A DNA stretch of 64,000 nt, taken from assembly GCF_017549005.1 (NCBI RefSeq), contig NZ_JAFYYT010000047.1, forward strand, positions 1-64,000. Direction: 5' to 3'. A model generated the notes under the pieces. It made no database searches. It saw only the letters and a list, made by a program, of their open reading frames with translations, and was not told where the DNA came from. Made by a program: the position numbers and the translations under genes. This stretch comes from Ruminococcus sp. (GTDB taxonomy: Bacteria > Bacillota > Clostridia > Oscillospirales > Ruminococcaceae). This document shows, in pieces, positions 9,085 to 18,191 of this stretch (its first letter is position 1; every line of letters starts with the position of its first letter).

Positions 9085-9163
9085 TAGAAAGAACAAATTT
9101 CCAGTAATTAGCTGAAATTAATAACTACGCACCGATGTCAGTTTGACAAAATATACTAACGGG

Positions 9164-9203
9164 AAAAAACAGCGCTCCCGACAGTATTCTGCAAAGAGCG
9201 CCG
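9164..9203 (-). terminator. Terminator of glmM
   Basis: Minus strand: arms around GCGCTC/GAGCGC with a long loop, followed by GTTTTTT. Confidence 0.65.
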
Positions 9204-9224
9204 ATATTCCGCATTATTGTATTA

Positions 9225-10610
9225 TTATAATGTATGTCCTTTTAACTTTATAACGTTCACAACTCTGTCAACGCAGCTGCGGCATACAGATTCCTGCTCT
9301 GCCTCTACCATAACTCTTACGAGAGGCTCTGTACCGCTTTCACGGACGAGTATTCTTCCCGAATCTCCCAGCTCTGCTGCGACCTTGTCCACCTCTGCAC
9401 GAACGTCAGGGTCAGCCTGTGCAGCAGCCTTATCCTTTACCTTTACATTCTCGAGTACCTGCGGATATACGGTAAACGGAGCAGCAAGCTCACTGAGCTT
9501 CTTCTCGCGTGACATGATGACCTGCATGATCTTGAGGCTGGTGAGTATGCCGTCGCCTGTTGAAGCATACTTCGAGAAGATGATGTGTCCGGACTGCTCA
9601 CCGCCGATACAGCAGCCGTGTTCCTTCATATACTCGTAAACGTACTTGTCGCCGACAGCTGTCTTGGCGTAATCAACGCCGATCTCGTCAAATGCTCTGT
9701 AGAGTCCGAAGTTGGACATTACAGTAGTAACGACTGTATTGTTTATGAGCTTTCCGCGCTCCTTCATGTATCTTCCGTATATATAGAGGATATGGTCGCC
9801 TGTGATGACGTTTCCCTTTTCGTCAACACAGAGACATCTGTCAGCGTCGCCGTCATATGCAAAGCCTGCGTCGAGACCCTTTTCGACTACGAACTTCTGA
9901 AGTCCCTCGATATGTGTTGAACCGGCGTTGTTGTTGATATTCACGCCTGTAGGCTCGGCATTGATAACGTAAGTCTCAGCTCCGAGAGCCTCAAAAACAG
10001 ACTTGGCGATGTTCCATGCAGCTCCGTTAGCGCAGTCGAGACCTATCTTCTTGCCTCTGAAAGAGTACATTCCGAGAGAGATGAGGTAGCCGAGGTAACG
10101 GTTCCTGCCTGCAACATAGTCAACGCTTCTGCCGATCTTTTCGCCGTGAGCAAAAGGCACCTCAGGCCAGTCCTGACCGAAAGCATTGAGCTTTCCGTCG
10201 AGATAAGCCTCAACGAGATCTATGACCTCGTCCTCCATTTTCTCGCCCTGACCGTTTATGAGCTTGATACCGTTGTCATAGTAAGGGTTGTGGCTTGCGG
10301 AGATCATGATACCGCAGTCAAAGCTGTCAACTCTTGATATATATGCAACAGAAGGCGTAGTTGTAACGTGGAGCAGATATGCGTCAGCACCCGAAGCTGT
10401 AAGTCCGCCTACCAGTGAATACTCGAACATATAGCTTGAACGGCGTGTGTCCTTGCCTATAACGATACGTGCAGGAGTATCATCGCCCTTTCTTCTTCTG
10501 AGCTCGCCGTAGTACCAGCCGAGGAAGCGTCCTACCTTGTATGCATGGTCTGCTGTAAGATTTTCGTTAGCCGTGCCTCTGAATCCGTCAGTTCCAAAAT
10601 ATTTTCCCAC
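9225..10610 (-). CDS. glmM: Phosphoglucosamine mutase
   Basis: 461-residue enzyme that interconverts glucosamine-6-phosphate and glucosamine-1-phosphate, feeding UDP-GlcNAc for peptidoglycan and glycans. Alpha-D-phosphohexomutase signatures: catalytic phosphoserine in ISASHNP (Ser106), Mg-binding DGDADR (about 245), and C-terminal phosphate-binding RESGTEPLVRV (about 425). GTG start at 10610-10608 with AAGGAG 10 bases upstream. Length is close to the usual 445-460. It lies alone on the minus strand with its own promoter and terminator. Confidence 0.93.
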   Translation of the reverse strand: MGKYFGTDGFRGTANENLTADHAYKVGRFLGWYYGELRRRKGDDTPARIVIGKDTRRSSYMFEYSLVGGLTASGADAYLLHVTTTPSVAYISRVDSFDCGIMISASHNPYYDNGIKLINGQGEKMEDEVIDLVEAYLDGKLNAFGQDWPEVPFAHGEKIGRSVDYVAGRNRYLGYLISLGMYSFRGKKIGLDCANGAAWNIAKSVFEALGAETYVINAEPTGVNINNNAGSTHIEGLQKFVVEKGLDAGFAYDGDADRCLCVDEKGNVITGDHILYIYGRYMKERGKLINNTVVTTVMSNFGLYRAFDEIGVDYAKTAVGDKYVYEYMKEHGCCIGGEQSGHIIFSKYASTGDGILTSLKIMQVIMSREKKLSELAAPFTVYPQVLENVKVKDKAAAQADPDVRAEVDKVAAELGDSGRILVRESGTEPLVRVMVEAEQESVCRSCVDRVVNVIKLKGHTL

Positions 10611-10673
10611 TTTGTCTTATCTCCTTATACATTTTTTGTACGCAAGGCCTTAAAAAAGACCCATAACGACATA

Positions 10674-10702
10674 ATTATAGCACTTTGCGGCCCGTCAGTC
10701 AA
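10674..10702 (-). promoter_or_regulatory. Promoter for glmM
   Basis: Minus strand: TTGACT (10702-10697), 17-bp spacer, TATAAT (10679-10674). Confidence 0.8.
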
Positions 10703-10877
10703 TGCTTTTCCGAAATATTTTCCATAAATATTATAATATGTATGCTCCGCAGGTGCCGAATGGATACACCTCCATAATATTATACGTATGAAAAGCCGAA
10801 AACTCTCAGGTATTTCTGAAAAAATTCCTTAAAATCAAAATTTTGTTCCTTGTTGGTAAAGTATCCTTATTTTGGTA

Positions 10878-10906
10878 TTGCAAAAGGTAAAGTTTTGTAG
10901 TATAAT
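10878..10906 (+). promoter_or_regulatory. Promoter for the YfhO-type gene
   Basis: TTGCAA (10878-10883), 17-bp spacer, TATAAT (10901-10906). Confidence 0.8.
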
Positions 10907-10968
10907 AAAAAATAGTATAAAATCGGGTATTATGGCTCTATATGCCCGAGGCAAAAGGAGGAACAAAA

Positions 10969-13900
10969 TTGGCTAAGTCAAAAAATACGGGCACAAAGCC
11001 AAAAAGCACTGCTGCCCGCAACAAGATCGGCAGCACTAAACCCGCTATCACAGCCGCTGACATCATAGCTGAGAAAAAAGGCGCAAAGTACAAGCCGCTA
11101 TTCTATATAGCGTCGTTCCTGATACCCTTTCTTCTTACATTCGTGTCATACATCGGCTTCGACGTCTACCCCTTCGGCGAGCGTTCAGTGCTCACACTGG
11201 ACCTCAACGGCCAGTACATTTACTACTTTGAATCCCTGAGAGACGCATTCTGGGGTGACGGAAGCGCCTTCTACAGCTGGAGCCGAAACCTTTCGGGCGG
11301 CTTCATGGGTATCATAGGATACTACCTCGCAAGCCCGTTCACTCTGATCGTAATGCTTCTCCCGAGAAAGATGATACTCGAAAGCGTAATGATCATGCAG
11401 ATGACAAAGGTGGGCGCGGCAGGTCTCACGTTCAGCGTTTACGCACAGAAGTCAAAGAACCTCAGACCGCTCCAGTCTATAATGTTCTCCACAATGTACG
11501 CTATGATGGCATACGTCGTTATCCAGCTCATAGACCCCATGTGGATCGACGGACCTGTATTCCTTCCGCTGATAATCCTCGGCGTTGAATACCTCATAGA
11601 CGACGGAAGAAAGATCAACTACATCATACCTACGGCTCTGATGTTCGTTGCCAACTTCTATATCGGCTTCATGATAGCCATATTCATAGCCATATACTTC
11701 TTCTACTACCTGTTCTTCGGTACGAACCGCAAGTTCAAGAATATCGGCGAGTACGGAAAGGTAGTCCTGCGAATGGGCATATCCACGCTGGTGGTGCTCA
11801 TGTGCAGCTATATCATGATAATGCCTGTTTACAATGCGCTGGCTCTCGGTAAGTTCGACTTCTCCGAGCCCGACTACAGCTACAGGGCGATGTTCAATCC
11901 CCTCGAGCTCGTACCATGTCTGCTCCCGAACCAGTACTACTCGGTAAACGTTGACGAGGGCACACGTTTCTACGGACGTCCCGAGATATACTGCGGCGTG
12001 CTCACATTCGTCCTTCTCCCCCTCTTCTTCATAAACAAGAAGATCAAGGTAAACAAGAAGATCGGTTACGGACTCCTTTCGTTCGTACTCATTTTCAGTA
12101 TGTATGTAAAGCCCATAAATATGCTGTGGCACGGCGGTCAGGATCCTAACTGGCTCCCTTACAGATATTCGTTCCTGCTTTCATTCGTGTTCGTATCAAT
12201 GGCAGCGGATATCTTCTCGAACCTCGAGGGCTACAAGATGTCGCCTGTCAGCGCAAGCGTGTCCGCGGCGATAGTCGGCATACTAACGGCGGTATTCTGC
12301 GCCAAGATGAAGGACTTCAACTACAATGAGGAGAAGTACAAGTACGTTGCCATCTACCCGTACAAGGCTAATATGGAGCGCGGCTCCGACAGCTGGGAAG
12401 AGCTCTGGCTGGGTACGGTCGCATTCGGACTTATCCTCGGAGCTATATACCTCGTGGCGGTCTACTGCTACAGCCACACAAGGACAAAGAAAGCAAGAAA
12501 CGCCATATCAGTGGGAATGGCTCTCCTCATATTCTTCGAGACAGGCTATAACTGCTACGACTCGTTCAGAAAGATATTCAAGGAGGTCGGAAACTCCGAC
12601 CGCAGCACATATACCGAGATAATGACAGCCCCCGACGTTGTAAAGGAGCTTGAAAATTACGACGGCGGCTTCTATCGTGCGGAAAAGACCTTCAACAGAA
12701 TGGTCAACGACGACCTTGCATACGGTCTCAAGGGTATATCCCACTCCAGCTCGGTAATGAACGCAAGAGCTATCACATTTATCGAGACTATGGGCTACTT
12801 CACACAGAGCTTCGAGTCGAAATATGAGGGCTGCAACCCTGTTGCGGACTCTATCCTCGGCATAAAGTACGTCCTTGACGATCCTGTCAGAACAAATATC
12901 GGCTCTACGGTAGACGCTTCGTACATCTATCGCTTCTCGAAAGAATACAGGAAGGACAAGGACATTCCTGCAACAATGGATATCTGGGAGAACCCCAATG
13001 CTCTTAATATAGGCTATATGGCTGACGATGACATTCTCAACCTGACAGGTCTCGGAAACGACAACCCGTTCAACAGCCTCAACAACTTCCTCAGCGCTAT
13101 GGCAGGAAGTACCGAGGATTTCGCAAACCTCACCCCAAGACAGTATTACGTACCTTTCGACTATACCGTAAAGTACGACGATACAAAGGTATATCTCCAC
13201 GATTATGACCACGGCGGCACTATCCACGACTGCTATGAGGCTTTCGCAGGAGTTGACGACGCTGTAGTAAACATCGACGTTACAGTTCCGAATGAAGGAA
13301 ACATCTATATGCACCTCGGCTCTGAAATGAGAAAGGCGTGCAACGTATGGGTAGCCGTAAAGGACGAGGACGGAGTTTACAGAGGTCAGAAAACAGGCGA
13401 TGAGAACTACGACGGCTACGGCACCTACTTCAATACAAACTCATCGCCTATCGTGAGAATGGGTCCGTTCCACAAGGGTGACGAGGTCGAGATAAGACTT
13501 ACCATTCCGCCTACAGGCGCTAATCAGACGTATACGGGAAGCAACGAGTACCTCATGGTAAGAAAGAACTCGGGCTTCAACTTCTACTACCTCGATCAGG
13601 AAGCTTTTGAGGAGGATATCGCAAAGCTCAAGACAAATCCGTGGGAGCTCGACATGAGCAAGACCAATGACCGCTATCTCGTAGGAGATGTTGATGCACA
13701 GGAAGGTCAGATACTCATGACCACCATTCCTTACGAACCCGGCTGGGAGGTACAGATCGACGGAAAGACCGTACAGAGCCAGATCGTAGAGGAAAAGAAC
13801 CCCGATACGAAAAAGACTACCCTTTTGAATGCAGACGGTGCAGAGGGCGAGATAATCGTTCTCGGAACACTCATAGGTATCCGCGTTCCCGCAGGTCATC

Positions 13901-14403
13901 ACACCGTATCAATGAAGTATACGCCGCCGGGCTTCAATATGGGAATAGTTACTCTGATCCTGGGTATCATCGCACTTGTGCTCTTCTATATGTACGACAG
14001 AAAGCACAACAAGATACTCATCGAGAGACTCAAGGCCAAGAAGCTCATAAAGAGCGGCGAAGCTGACAAGGCTGTTGAGGAAGCAGAGAACGTAAAGAAG
14101 TCTTCCAAAAAGAACATTATCAAGTCCAAGGGCGCTATCACGGAAGAACCCCTGAAAAAAGCAAAGGACAAGGCAGAAGAGGCTGCGGAGGATATCAAGG
14201 ATAAGGTCAAGGAGACTGCCGAGGATATCGCTGACGAAGCTGAAGAAGCTGCTGAGGACATTGCAGAAGCAGCCGAAGAAGCTGCGGAAGATATCAGTGA
14301 GGAAGCTGAGAAGGCTGCCGAAGATATCGCGGAAGAAACTGCCGAGACTGCCGAAAGCGCAGTTGAAAGCGTTCTTGAAGAAGCAAAAAAGAAGAAAAAG
14401 TAA
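10969..14403 (+). CDS. YfhO-family large membrane protein with hendecad-repeat tail
   Basis: TTG start at 10969 is preferred: AAAGGAGG lies 7 bases upstream, while the in-frame ATG at 10942 has no SD. The product is 1144 residues. After a basic N-terminus come a dozen or so membrane helices in the first 550 residues (LDLNGQYIYYF and the first loop are typical of YfhO), a large extracellular domain (about 550-1010), and a final membrane helix near 1000-1025. YfhO proteins resemble GT-C glycosyltransferases and are tied to glycosylation of lipoteichoic acid or lipids. The cytoplasmic tail ends in six 11-residue repeats (14182-14379) and a Lys run; such a tail is not a usual part of the family. 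Monocistronic, with its own promoter and terminator. Confidence 0.88.
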   Translation: MAKSKNTGTKPKSTAARNKIGSTKPAITAADIIAEKKGAKYKPLFYIASFLIPFLLTFVSYIGFDVYPFGERSVLTLDLNGQYIYYFESLRDAFWGDGSAFYSWSRNLSGGFMGIIGYYLASPFTLIVMLLPRKMILESVMIMQMTKVGAAGLTFSVYAQKSKNLRPLQSIMFSTMYAMMAYVVIQLIDPMWIDGPVFLPLIILGVEYLIDDGRKINYIIPTALMFVANFYIGFMIAIFIAIYFFYYLFFGTNRKFKNIGEYGKVVLRMGISTLVVLMCSYIMIMPVYNALALGKFDFSEPDYSYRAMFNPLELVPCLLPNQYYSVNVDEGTRFYGRPEIYCGVLTFVLLPLFFINKKIKVNKKIGYGLLSFVLIFSMYVKPINMLWHGGQDPNWLPYRYSFLLSFVFVSMAADIFSNLEGYKMSPVSASVSAAIVGILTAVFCAKMKDFNYNEEKYKYVAIYPYKANMERGSDSWEELWLGTVAFGLILGAIYLVAVYCYSHTRTKKARNAISVGMALLIFFETGYNCYDSFRKIFKEVGNSDRSTYTEIMTAPDVVKELENYDGGFYRAEKTFNRMVNDDLAYGLKGISHSSSVMNARAITFIETMGYFTQSFESKYEGCNPVADSILGIKYVLDDPVRTNIGSTVDASYIYRFSKEYRKDKDIPATMDIWENPNALNIGYMADDDILNLTGLGNDNPFNSLNNFLSAMAGSTEDFANLTPRQYYVPFDYTVKYDDTKVYLHDYDHGGTIHDCYEAFAGVDDAVVNIDVTVPNEGNIYMHLGSEMRKACNVWVAVKDEDGVYRGQKTGDENYDGYGTYFNTNSSPIVRMGPFHKGDEVEIRLTIPPTGANQTYTGSNEYLMVRKNSGFNFYYLDQEAFEEDIAKLKTNPWELDMSKTNDRYLVGDVDAQEGQILMTTIPYEPGWEVQIDGKTVQSQIVEEKNPDTKKTTLLNADGAEGEIIVLGTLIGIRVPAGHHTVSMKYTPPGFNMGIVTLILGIIALVLFYMYDRKHNKILIERLKAKKLIKSGEADKAVEEAENVKKSSKKNIIKSKGAITEEPLKKAKDKAEEAAEDIKDKVKETAEDIADEAEEAAEDIAEAAEEAAEDISEEAEKAAEDIAEETAETAESAVESVLEEAKKKKK
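14182..14379 (+). repeat. Six tandem 33-bp units encoding 11-residue amphipathic repeats
   Basis: The units begin AAEDIKDKVKE, TAEDIADEAEE, AAEDIAEAAEE, AAEDISEEAEK, AAEDIAEETAE, TAESAVESVLE. An 11-residue period is the hallmark of LEA-like, synuclein-like or right-handed coiled-coil helices. Confidence 0.9.
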
Positions 14404-14413
14404 AATATTATCC

Positions 14414-14440
14414 AAGCCCCTGCTGTTGCAGGGGCTTTTT
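14414..14440 (+). terminator. Intrinsic terminator of the YfhO-type gene
   Basis: 10-bp stem AAGCCCCTGC/GCAGGGGCTT, loop TGTT, T-run. Confidence 0.9.
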
Positions 14441-14700
14441 GCTGCGCAAATAACCCCTTCACGAGCGGTTGCTGATGGCTAAACAAAATAGCAATATCAA
14501 GAACTAAAAATTAATAAAGTGTGTATATGGTAACTGGATTTACATAAAAAGTAATATTTTGTTTAATAGCATGAAAATATTATATCAAAATAACAATAAG
14601 GAAACATAAATCCGCAAGGTATGCGGATTTCATTGGCATTTGTACTAATTATCCCACCAATATTTCTATGCTAAATTTGTTGCATTTTGCACAAAGTATC

Positions 14701-14729
14701 TTGACTTTTTTCTACATATATGCTAAACT
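14701..14729 (+). promoter_or_regulatory. Promoter for the GH5 cellulase
   Basis: TTGACT (14701-14706), 17-bp spacer, TAAACT (14724-14729). The leader is about 80 bases long. Confidence 0.7.
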
Positions 14730-14814
14730 ATAAGTGTCAAATGCTTTAGGGTTACTGCACTGGACCTTAAAGGAAAACAACCCAAACTAACAATATTTTA
14801 GGGAGGAAAATATC

Positions 14815-17091
14815 ATGTTCAATTCATCTAAGAATGTGAAGCGTTTCATAAGCATTTCTGCTGCTGCAGTATGTATGCTTTCATCGCTCCGCATTGCTCC
14901 GCTTGACAACTATGTTGTTGCTGCGGACAAAACAATGACAGCTTTTGAGATTACAGAAAACATGAAGATCGGCTGGAACCTCGGTAATACTCTTGACGCA
15001 AAAGCAGGTGACGCCAAGGGCGATTTCACCACAGCAGGTCTCGAGACAGAAACAGCATGGGGCTGCCCCAAGGCAAGCCAGCAGCTTTTTGACGCACTCA
15101 AGGCTAAGGGCTTCAACACAGTCCGTATCCCGACAACATGGTTCCAGCACCTTGACTCAGACAACAACATCGACCCGCAGTGGATGGCTCGTGTTAAGGA
15201 AGTTGTAGATTACGGTATCAAGAACGATATGTACATAATCCTCAACGTTCACCACGAGAACTGGATAAACAGAGGCGACCTTCTTAACGCTTACAATGAT
15301 ATCCAGCCAAAACTCATGAAGATCTGGACTCAGATCGCTACAGAGTTCAAGGACTACGACCAGCACCTCATTTTTGAGTGCATGAACGAGCCCCGTGCAG
15401 TTGGTACAGACCACGAGTGGTGGGCTGCAAAGGCAGTTCCCGAGTGCGAAGTTATCAACAAGCTCGAAGCTGACTTCGTAAAGCTCATCAGAGGCATGGA
15501 CGGCGATTACGCAAAGACCCGTCTCCTTATGCTTCCCGGCTACTGTGCAAGTGCCGAGCAGACATTCCTCAAGGAGATCGACGTTCCCGACGATCCGTAT
15601 GTAGCTATTTCTATCCACGCTTATACACCTTATGACTTCACTATGAATACAGCTGTTGCAGATCACTCTGTATTCACAGGCGCTTACGCTCAGAACCTCG
15701 CTGATACACTCCAGGGTATGCGCGATCTCTTCCTTGACAAGGATATCCCTGTTGTAATCGGCGAAATGGGCACATCAAACTTCGGAAACACAGAAGCTCG
15801 TGTAGAGTGGACAAACCTCTACTTCTCAACAGCAAAGAAGTACGGTATCCCATGCTGTCTCTGGGACAACAACACAGAGTCAAACCCCAAGGATCCCGGC
15901 GAGTGCCACGGCTATATCAACCGTGAGACAGGCGAGTGGTATCAGACAAGCCTTCCTGTTATCAACAAGATGATGGAAGTTATGAACGATACATCTATCA
16001 AGTGGGGCAGCGAAAGAAAGATACCTACCTACAATCATCAGGACCTCTCGGCAGGTACTGTTTTCAGAGACAAGGCTGTAGAGATCGACGCTTCCAAGTC
16101 AAAGACCTACGAGAACACAACTCCCGGTCAGGAGATCTCATGGTCACAGCTTGAGGGCAAGGAAGTTGCTATCAAGTTCACAGGTACAACTCCTATCCTC
16201 GCATTCTCAGACGCTGAGTACGGCAACTGGACAGAATTCAAGCCTTACGTAGTTGACGAGGCTAACGGCATAGCTTACTACCTCGTAAGCAAGCAGCTCC
16301 CCGCTGCATGGAAGGACCTTTCAACAGTTAACCATATGCAGGCAAGAACAGACGACGTTACCAACATCGAGAAGATCGTTATCCTTACAGCTCCCGAGGT
16401 TGATATCGAAGTTGAAGTTGACAAGACCAAGAAGTACAAGATCGATTTCGCCAACGCTCAGGCAGGCGACGACCTTATCCTTACATTCAAGGGCGAAAAG
16501 AACACTGTTACCAACGGATGTGTAGGCTATAACGGCGACGGCTGGGAGCAGGTAGAGTGGAAGGGCACAACAGATGCCAACGGCGACCTCACAGTTAAGA
16601 TACCTATGAGCAAGTTCCCTGCAGGTATCGCTTCTGCTGAGTGCCAGATCTGGTATCAGGCAGAGCTCGTAGACATGGTTGAGTACAACTTCGGTGCTGC
16701 AGCTGTTGAGACAACTACTACCACAACAGAAGCAACCACAACAACTACAACCACTACAACAACTACTACAAGCACAACCACAACAACAGCAACTACTACT
16801 ACAACCGAGGCTACAACTTCAACTGTTACATCTTCAAAGACAGACGGACCTCATACAGGCGGTCTCTCAGGCGATGCTAACCTTGACGGTCAGGTAGACC
16901 TCAGCGACGCTGTAAAGATCATGCAGTCCCTTGCTAACCCCAACAAGTATACACTTGAGGAATATGGCAAGCTCAATGCTGACGTTTACGGAAACGACGG
17001 CGTTACTGTAAAGGACGCTCAGGTTATCCAGCTTTACCTCCTCAACCTCGTAAAGTCTCTCCCCGTTGCAGAAGGTACAGTTATCGACTGA
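14815..17091 (+). CDS. GH5 endoglucanase with C-terminal binding modules and dockerin
   Basis: 758-residue secreted cellulosomal enzyme. Signal peptide about residues 1-36 (cut after VVAA). GH5 TIM barrel, residues 40-395: GWNLGNTLDA, catalytic acid/base Glu192 in MNEP, nucleophile Glu317 in IGEMG, conserved NVHHEN (144-149) and SIHAY (266-270), and substrate Trp350. This motif set is typical of the GH5_4 endoglucanase/xyloglucanase group. Two further modules follow (about 400-545 and 550-640); the second, rich in Trp/Tyr, may be CBM80-like, but this is unverified. A Thr linker (about 645-680) leads to a dockerin with two Ca loops (GDANLDGQVDLSDAV and LNADVYGNDGVTVKDA). Start follows GGGAGG. 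It is predicted to cut beta-1,4-glucan or xyloglucan outside the cell. Confidence 0.95.
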   Translation: MFNSSKNVKRFISISAAAVCMLSSLRIAPLDNYVVAADKTMTAFEITENMKIGWNLGNTLDAKAGDAKGDFTTAGLETETAWGCPKASQQLFDALKAKGFNTVRIPTTWFQHLDSDNNIDPQWMARVKEVVDYGIKNDMYIILNVHHENWINRGDLLNAYNDIQPKLMKIWTQIATEFKDYDQHLIFECMNEPRAVGTDHEWWAAKAVPECEVINKLEADFVKLIRGMDGDYAKTRLLMLPGYCASAEQTFLKEIDVPDDPYVAISIHAYTPYDFTMNTAVADHSVFTGAYAQNLADTLQGMRDLFLDKDIPVVIGEMGTSNFGNTEARVEWTNLYFSTAKKYGIPCCLWDNNTESNPKDPGECHGYINRETGEWYQTSLPVINKMMEVMNDTSIKWGSERKIPTYNHQDLSAGTVFRDKAVEIDASKSKTYENTTPGQEISWSQLEGKEVAIKFTGTTPILAFSDAEYGNWTEFKPYVVDEANGIAYYLVSKQLPAAWKDLSTVNHMQARTDDVTNIEKIVILTAPEVDIEVEVDKTKKYKIDFANAQAGDDLILTFKGEKNTVTNGCVGYNGDGWEQVEWKGTTDANGDLTVKIPMSKFPAGIASAECQIWYQAELVDMVEYNFGAAAVETTTTTTEATTTTTTTTTTTTSTTTTTATTTTTEATTSTVTSSKTDGPHTGGLSGDANLDGQVDLSDAVKIMQSLANPNKYTLEEYGKLNADVYGNDGVTVKDAQVIQLYLLNLVKSLPVAEGTVID

Positions 17092-17124
17092 TAGCTAAGC
17101 ACTAATTGATCCATATACCTCTTA

Positions 17125-17154
17125 AAAAGCAGCTGCTTATGCAGCTGCTTTTTT
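17125..17154 (+). terminator. Intrinsic terminator of the GH5 gene
   Basis: 11-bp stem AAAGCAGCTGC/GCAGCTGCTTT, loop TTAT, T-run. Confidence 0.9.
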
Positions 17155-17281
17155 GTTTCTGCAAGCCGGAGCGTTCACGATCGCACCGCAGAGCGTTATC
17201 TCTCTGATAATATATTTTTAGTATTAACATTGATATTGATTGTTTATGAACTATAAAACAAAATTAATTAAATTTTCCCTA

Positions 17282-17311
17282 TTGACAAATACACTTAAAT
17301 TATTATATAAT
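17282..17311 (+). promoter_or_regulatory. Promoter for the CpsB-type gene
   Basis: TTGACA (17282-17287), 18-bp spacer, TATAAT (17306-17311). Confidence 0.8.
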
Positions 17312-17444
17312 TATAGCGGTATCGCAGGATAGATACACGAAAACATATAATGCGATTTTTTATGCAATATTATAAAAGCGAAAAATATATATAATGCTTT
17401 AACAATTAAATGTACAGAACAAAGAAAAAGGAAGACAACAGAAT

Positions 17445-18143
17445 ATGCTTACTGATTACCATTGTCACATTCTGCCGTTTATGGACGACGGCGCTGCAGA
17501 CGTGGAAACAGCTCTTGAAATGATAGAAATAATGAAAGAGCAGGGAGTTGAGCGTATCATAGCAACTCCCCATTTCTATGCCCATGAGGAAAGATCACTG
17601 ACAGAATATCTGCTGCGGCGGGAAGACGCTCTTGACAGCGTATGGGACACAGCCGCCGTTCCGAATATAGTGCTCGGCGCGGAGATCGCCATAGAGCACG
17701 GTGTTTCAAAAATCCAAGGTATCGAGCAGCTTGCTTTCGAGGATTCCGATATGATACTCCTTGAGCTGCCCTACCGCGAACATGAAGACTGGATGTCAGA
17801 GGAGATAAACGCTTTCTCTTCGGAACTCGGTCTTACGGTGATACTCGCACACGTTCACCGTTATCTTCAGTATTATTCGCCCGAAAATATTGAAAAGCTG
17901 CTGAAATTAGACGCTGTTTTCCAGTTCAACAACGACGCCTTCCTCGTTCCCGAAGAGGAAGAGTTCCTCGGAAGAGTACTGAAAAGCGGCAAAAAGGTGG
18001 TGTTCGGCAGCGACGCGCATAATACCGAAGGCAGACGACCTAACTGGGATATGTTGACAGAAAAATGCGATCCCGGTATACTAAAGGCTTCGGACGAGCT
18101 TCTTGAGCCTGCAAGTCTGATCGTTACTGCACAAAATATTTGA
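17445..18143 (+). CDS. CpsB/YwqE-type protein-tyrosine phosphatase (PHP fold)
   Basis: 232-residue metal-dependent phosphatase that removes phosphate from bacterial tyrosine kinases controlling capsule or exopolysaccharide synthesis. PHP-domain metal ligands are visible: DYHCHILPFMDDG at residues 4-16, ATPHFY (about 41-46), HVHRY (about 137-141) and GSDAHN (about 188-193). Length matches CpsB/YwqE (about 240-255). It is followed within 50 bases by the FlaA1-type dehydratase gene, so both probably serve polysaccharide synthesis. The cognate kinase is not in this window. Confidence 0.9.
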   Translation: MLTDYHCHILPFMDDGAADVETALEMIEIMKEQGVERIIATPHFYAHEERSLTEYLLRREDALDSVWDTAAVPNIVLGAEIAIEHGVSKIQGIEQLAFEDSDMILLELPYREHEDWMSEEINAFSSELGLTVILAHVHRYLQYYSPENIEKLLKLDAVFQFNNDAFLVPEEEEFLGRVLKSGKKVVFGSDAHNTEGRRPNWDMLTEKCDPGILKASDELLEPASLIVTAQNI

Positions 18144-18191
18144 TAGAAGGAGAATATCAGCTCCTTGCAGGGCTGATGGGGGGTTAAGGTT

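Larger units (their letters stand above)
10611..10968. other. Divergent promoter region between glmM and the YfhO-type gene
   Basis: 358 bases with no gene. It holds the minus promoter of glmM (10674-10702) and the plus promoter of the YfhO-type gene (10878-10906). The middle (about 10705-10870) is AT-rich; I see no further convincing element there. Confidence 0.8.
14404..14814 (+). other. Intergenic region between the YfhO-type and GH5 genes
   Basis: 411 bases without a gene. It contains the YfhO terminator (14414-14440), an AT-rich stretch (14480-14700), the GH5 promoter (14701-14729) and a leader with a small GGGTT/AACCC stem (about 14750-14783) before the GGGAGG SD. The AT-rich stretch is a likely site for regulators of the cellulase gene, but I see no clear palindrome. 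Confidence 0.75.
17092..17444 (+). other. Intergenic region between GH5 and the CpsB-type gene
   Basis: 353 bases without a gene: terminator at 17125-17154, promoter at 17282-17311, then an AT-rich leader of about 125 bases. Apart from a weak 6-bp stem (17321-17326 with 17351-17356), I see nothing else supportable. Confidence 0.75.

Noticed and set aside
12508-13314. 268-codon minus-strand frame opposite the YfhO-type gene
   Set aside because: Antisense shadow within a gene that has clear promoter, SD and membrane topology.
17321-17361. Possible transcription attenuator in the CpsB-type gene leader
   Set aside because: ATCGCA/TGCGAT followed by five Ts, but only a 6-bp stem with a 24-base loop; too weak to claim.
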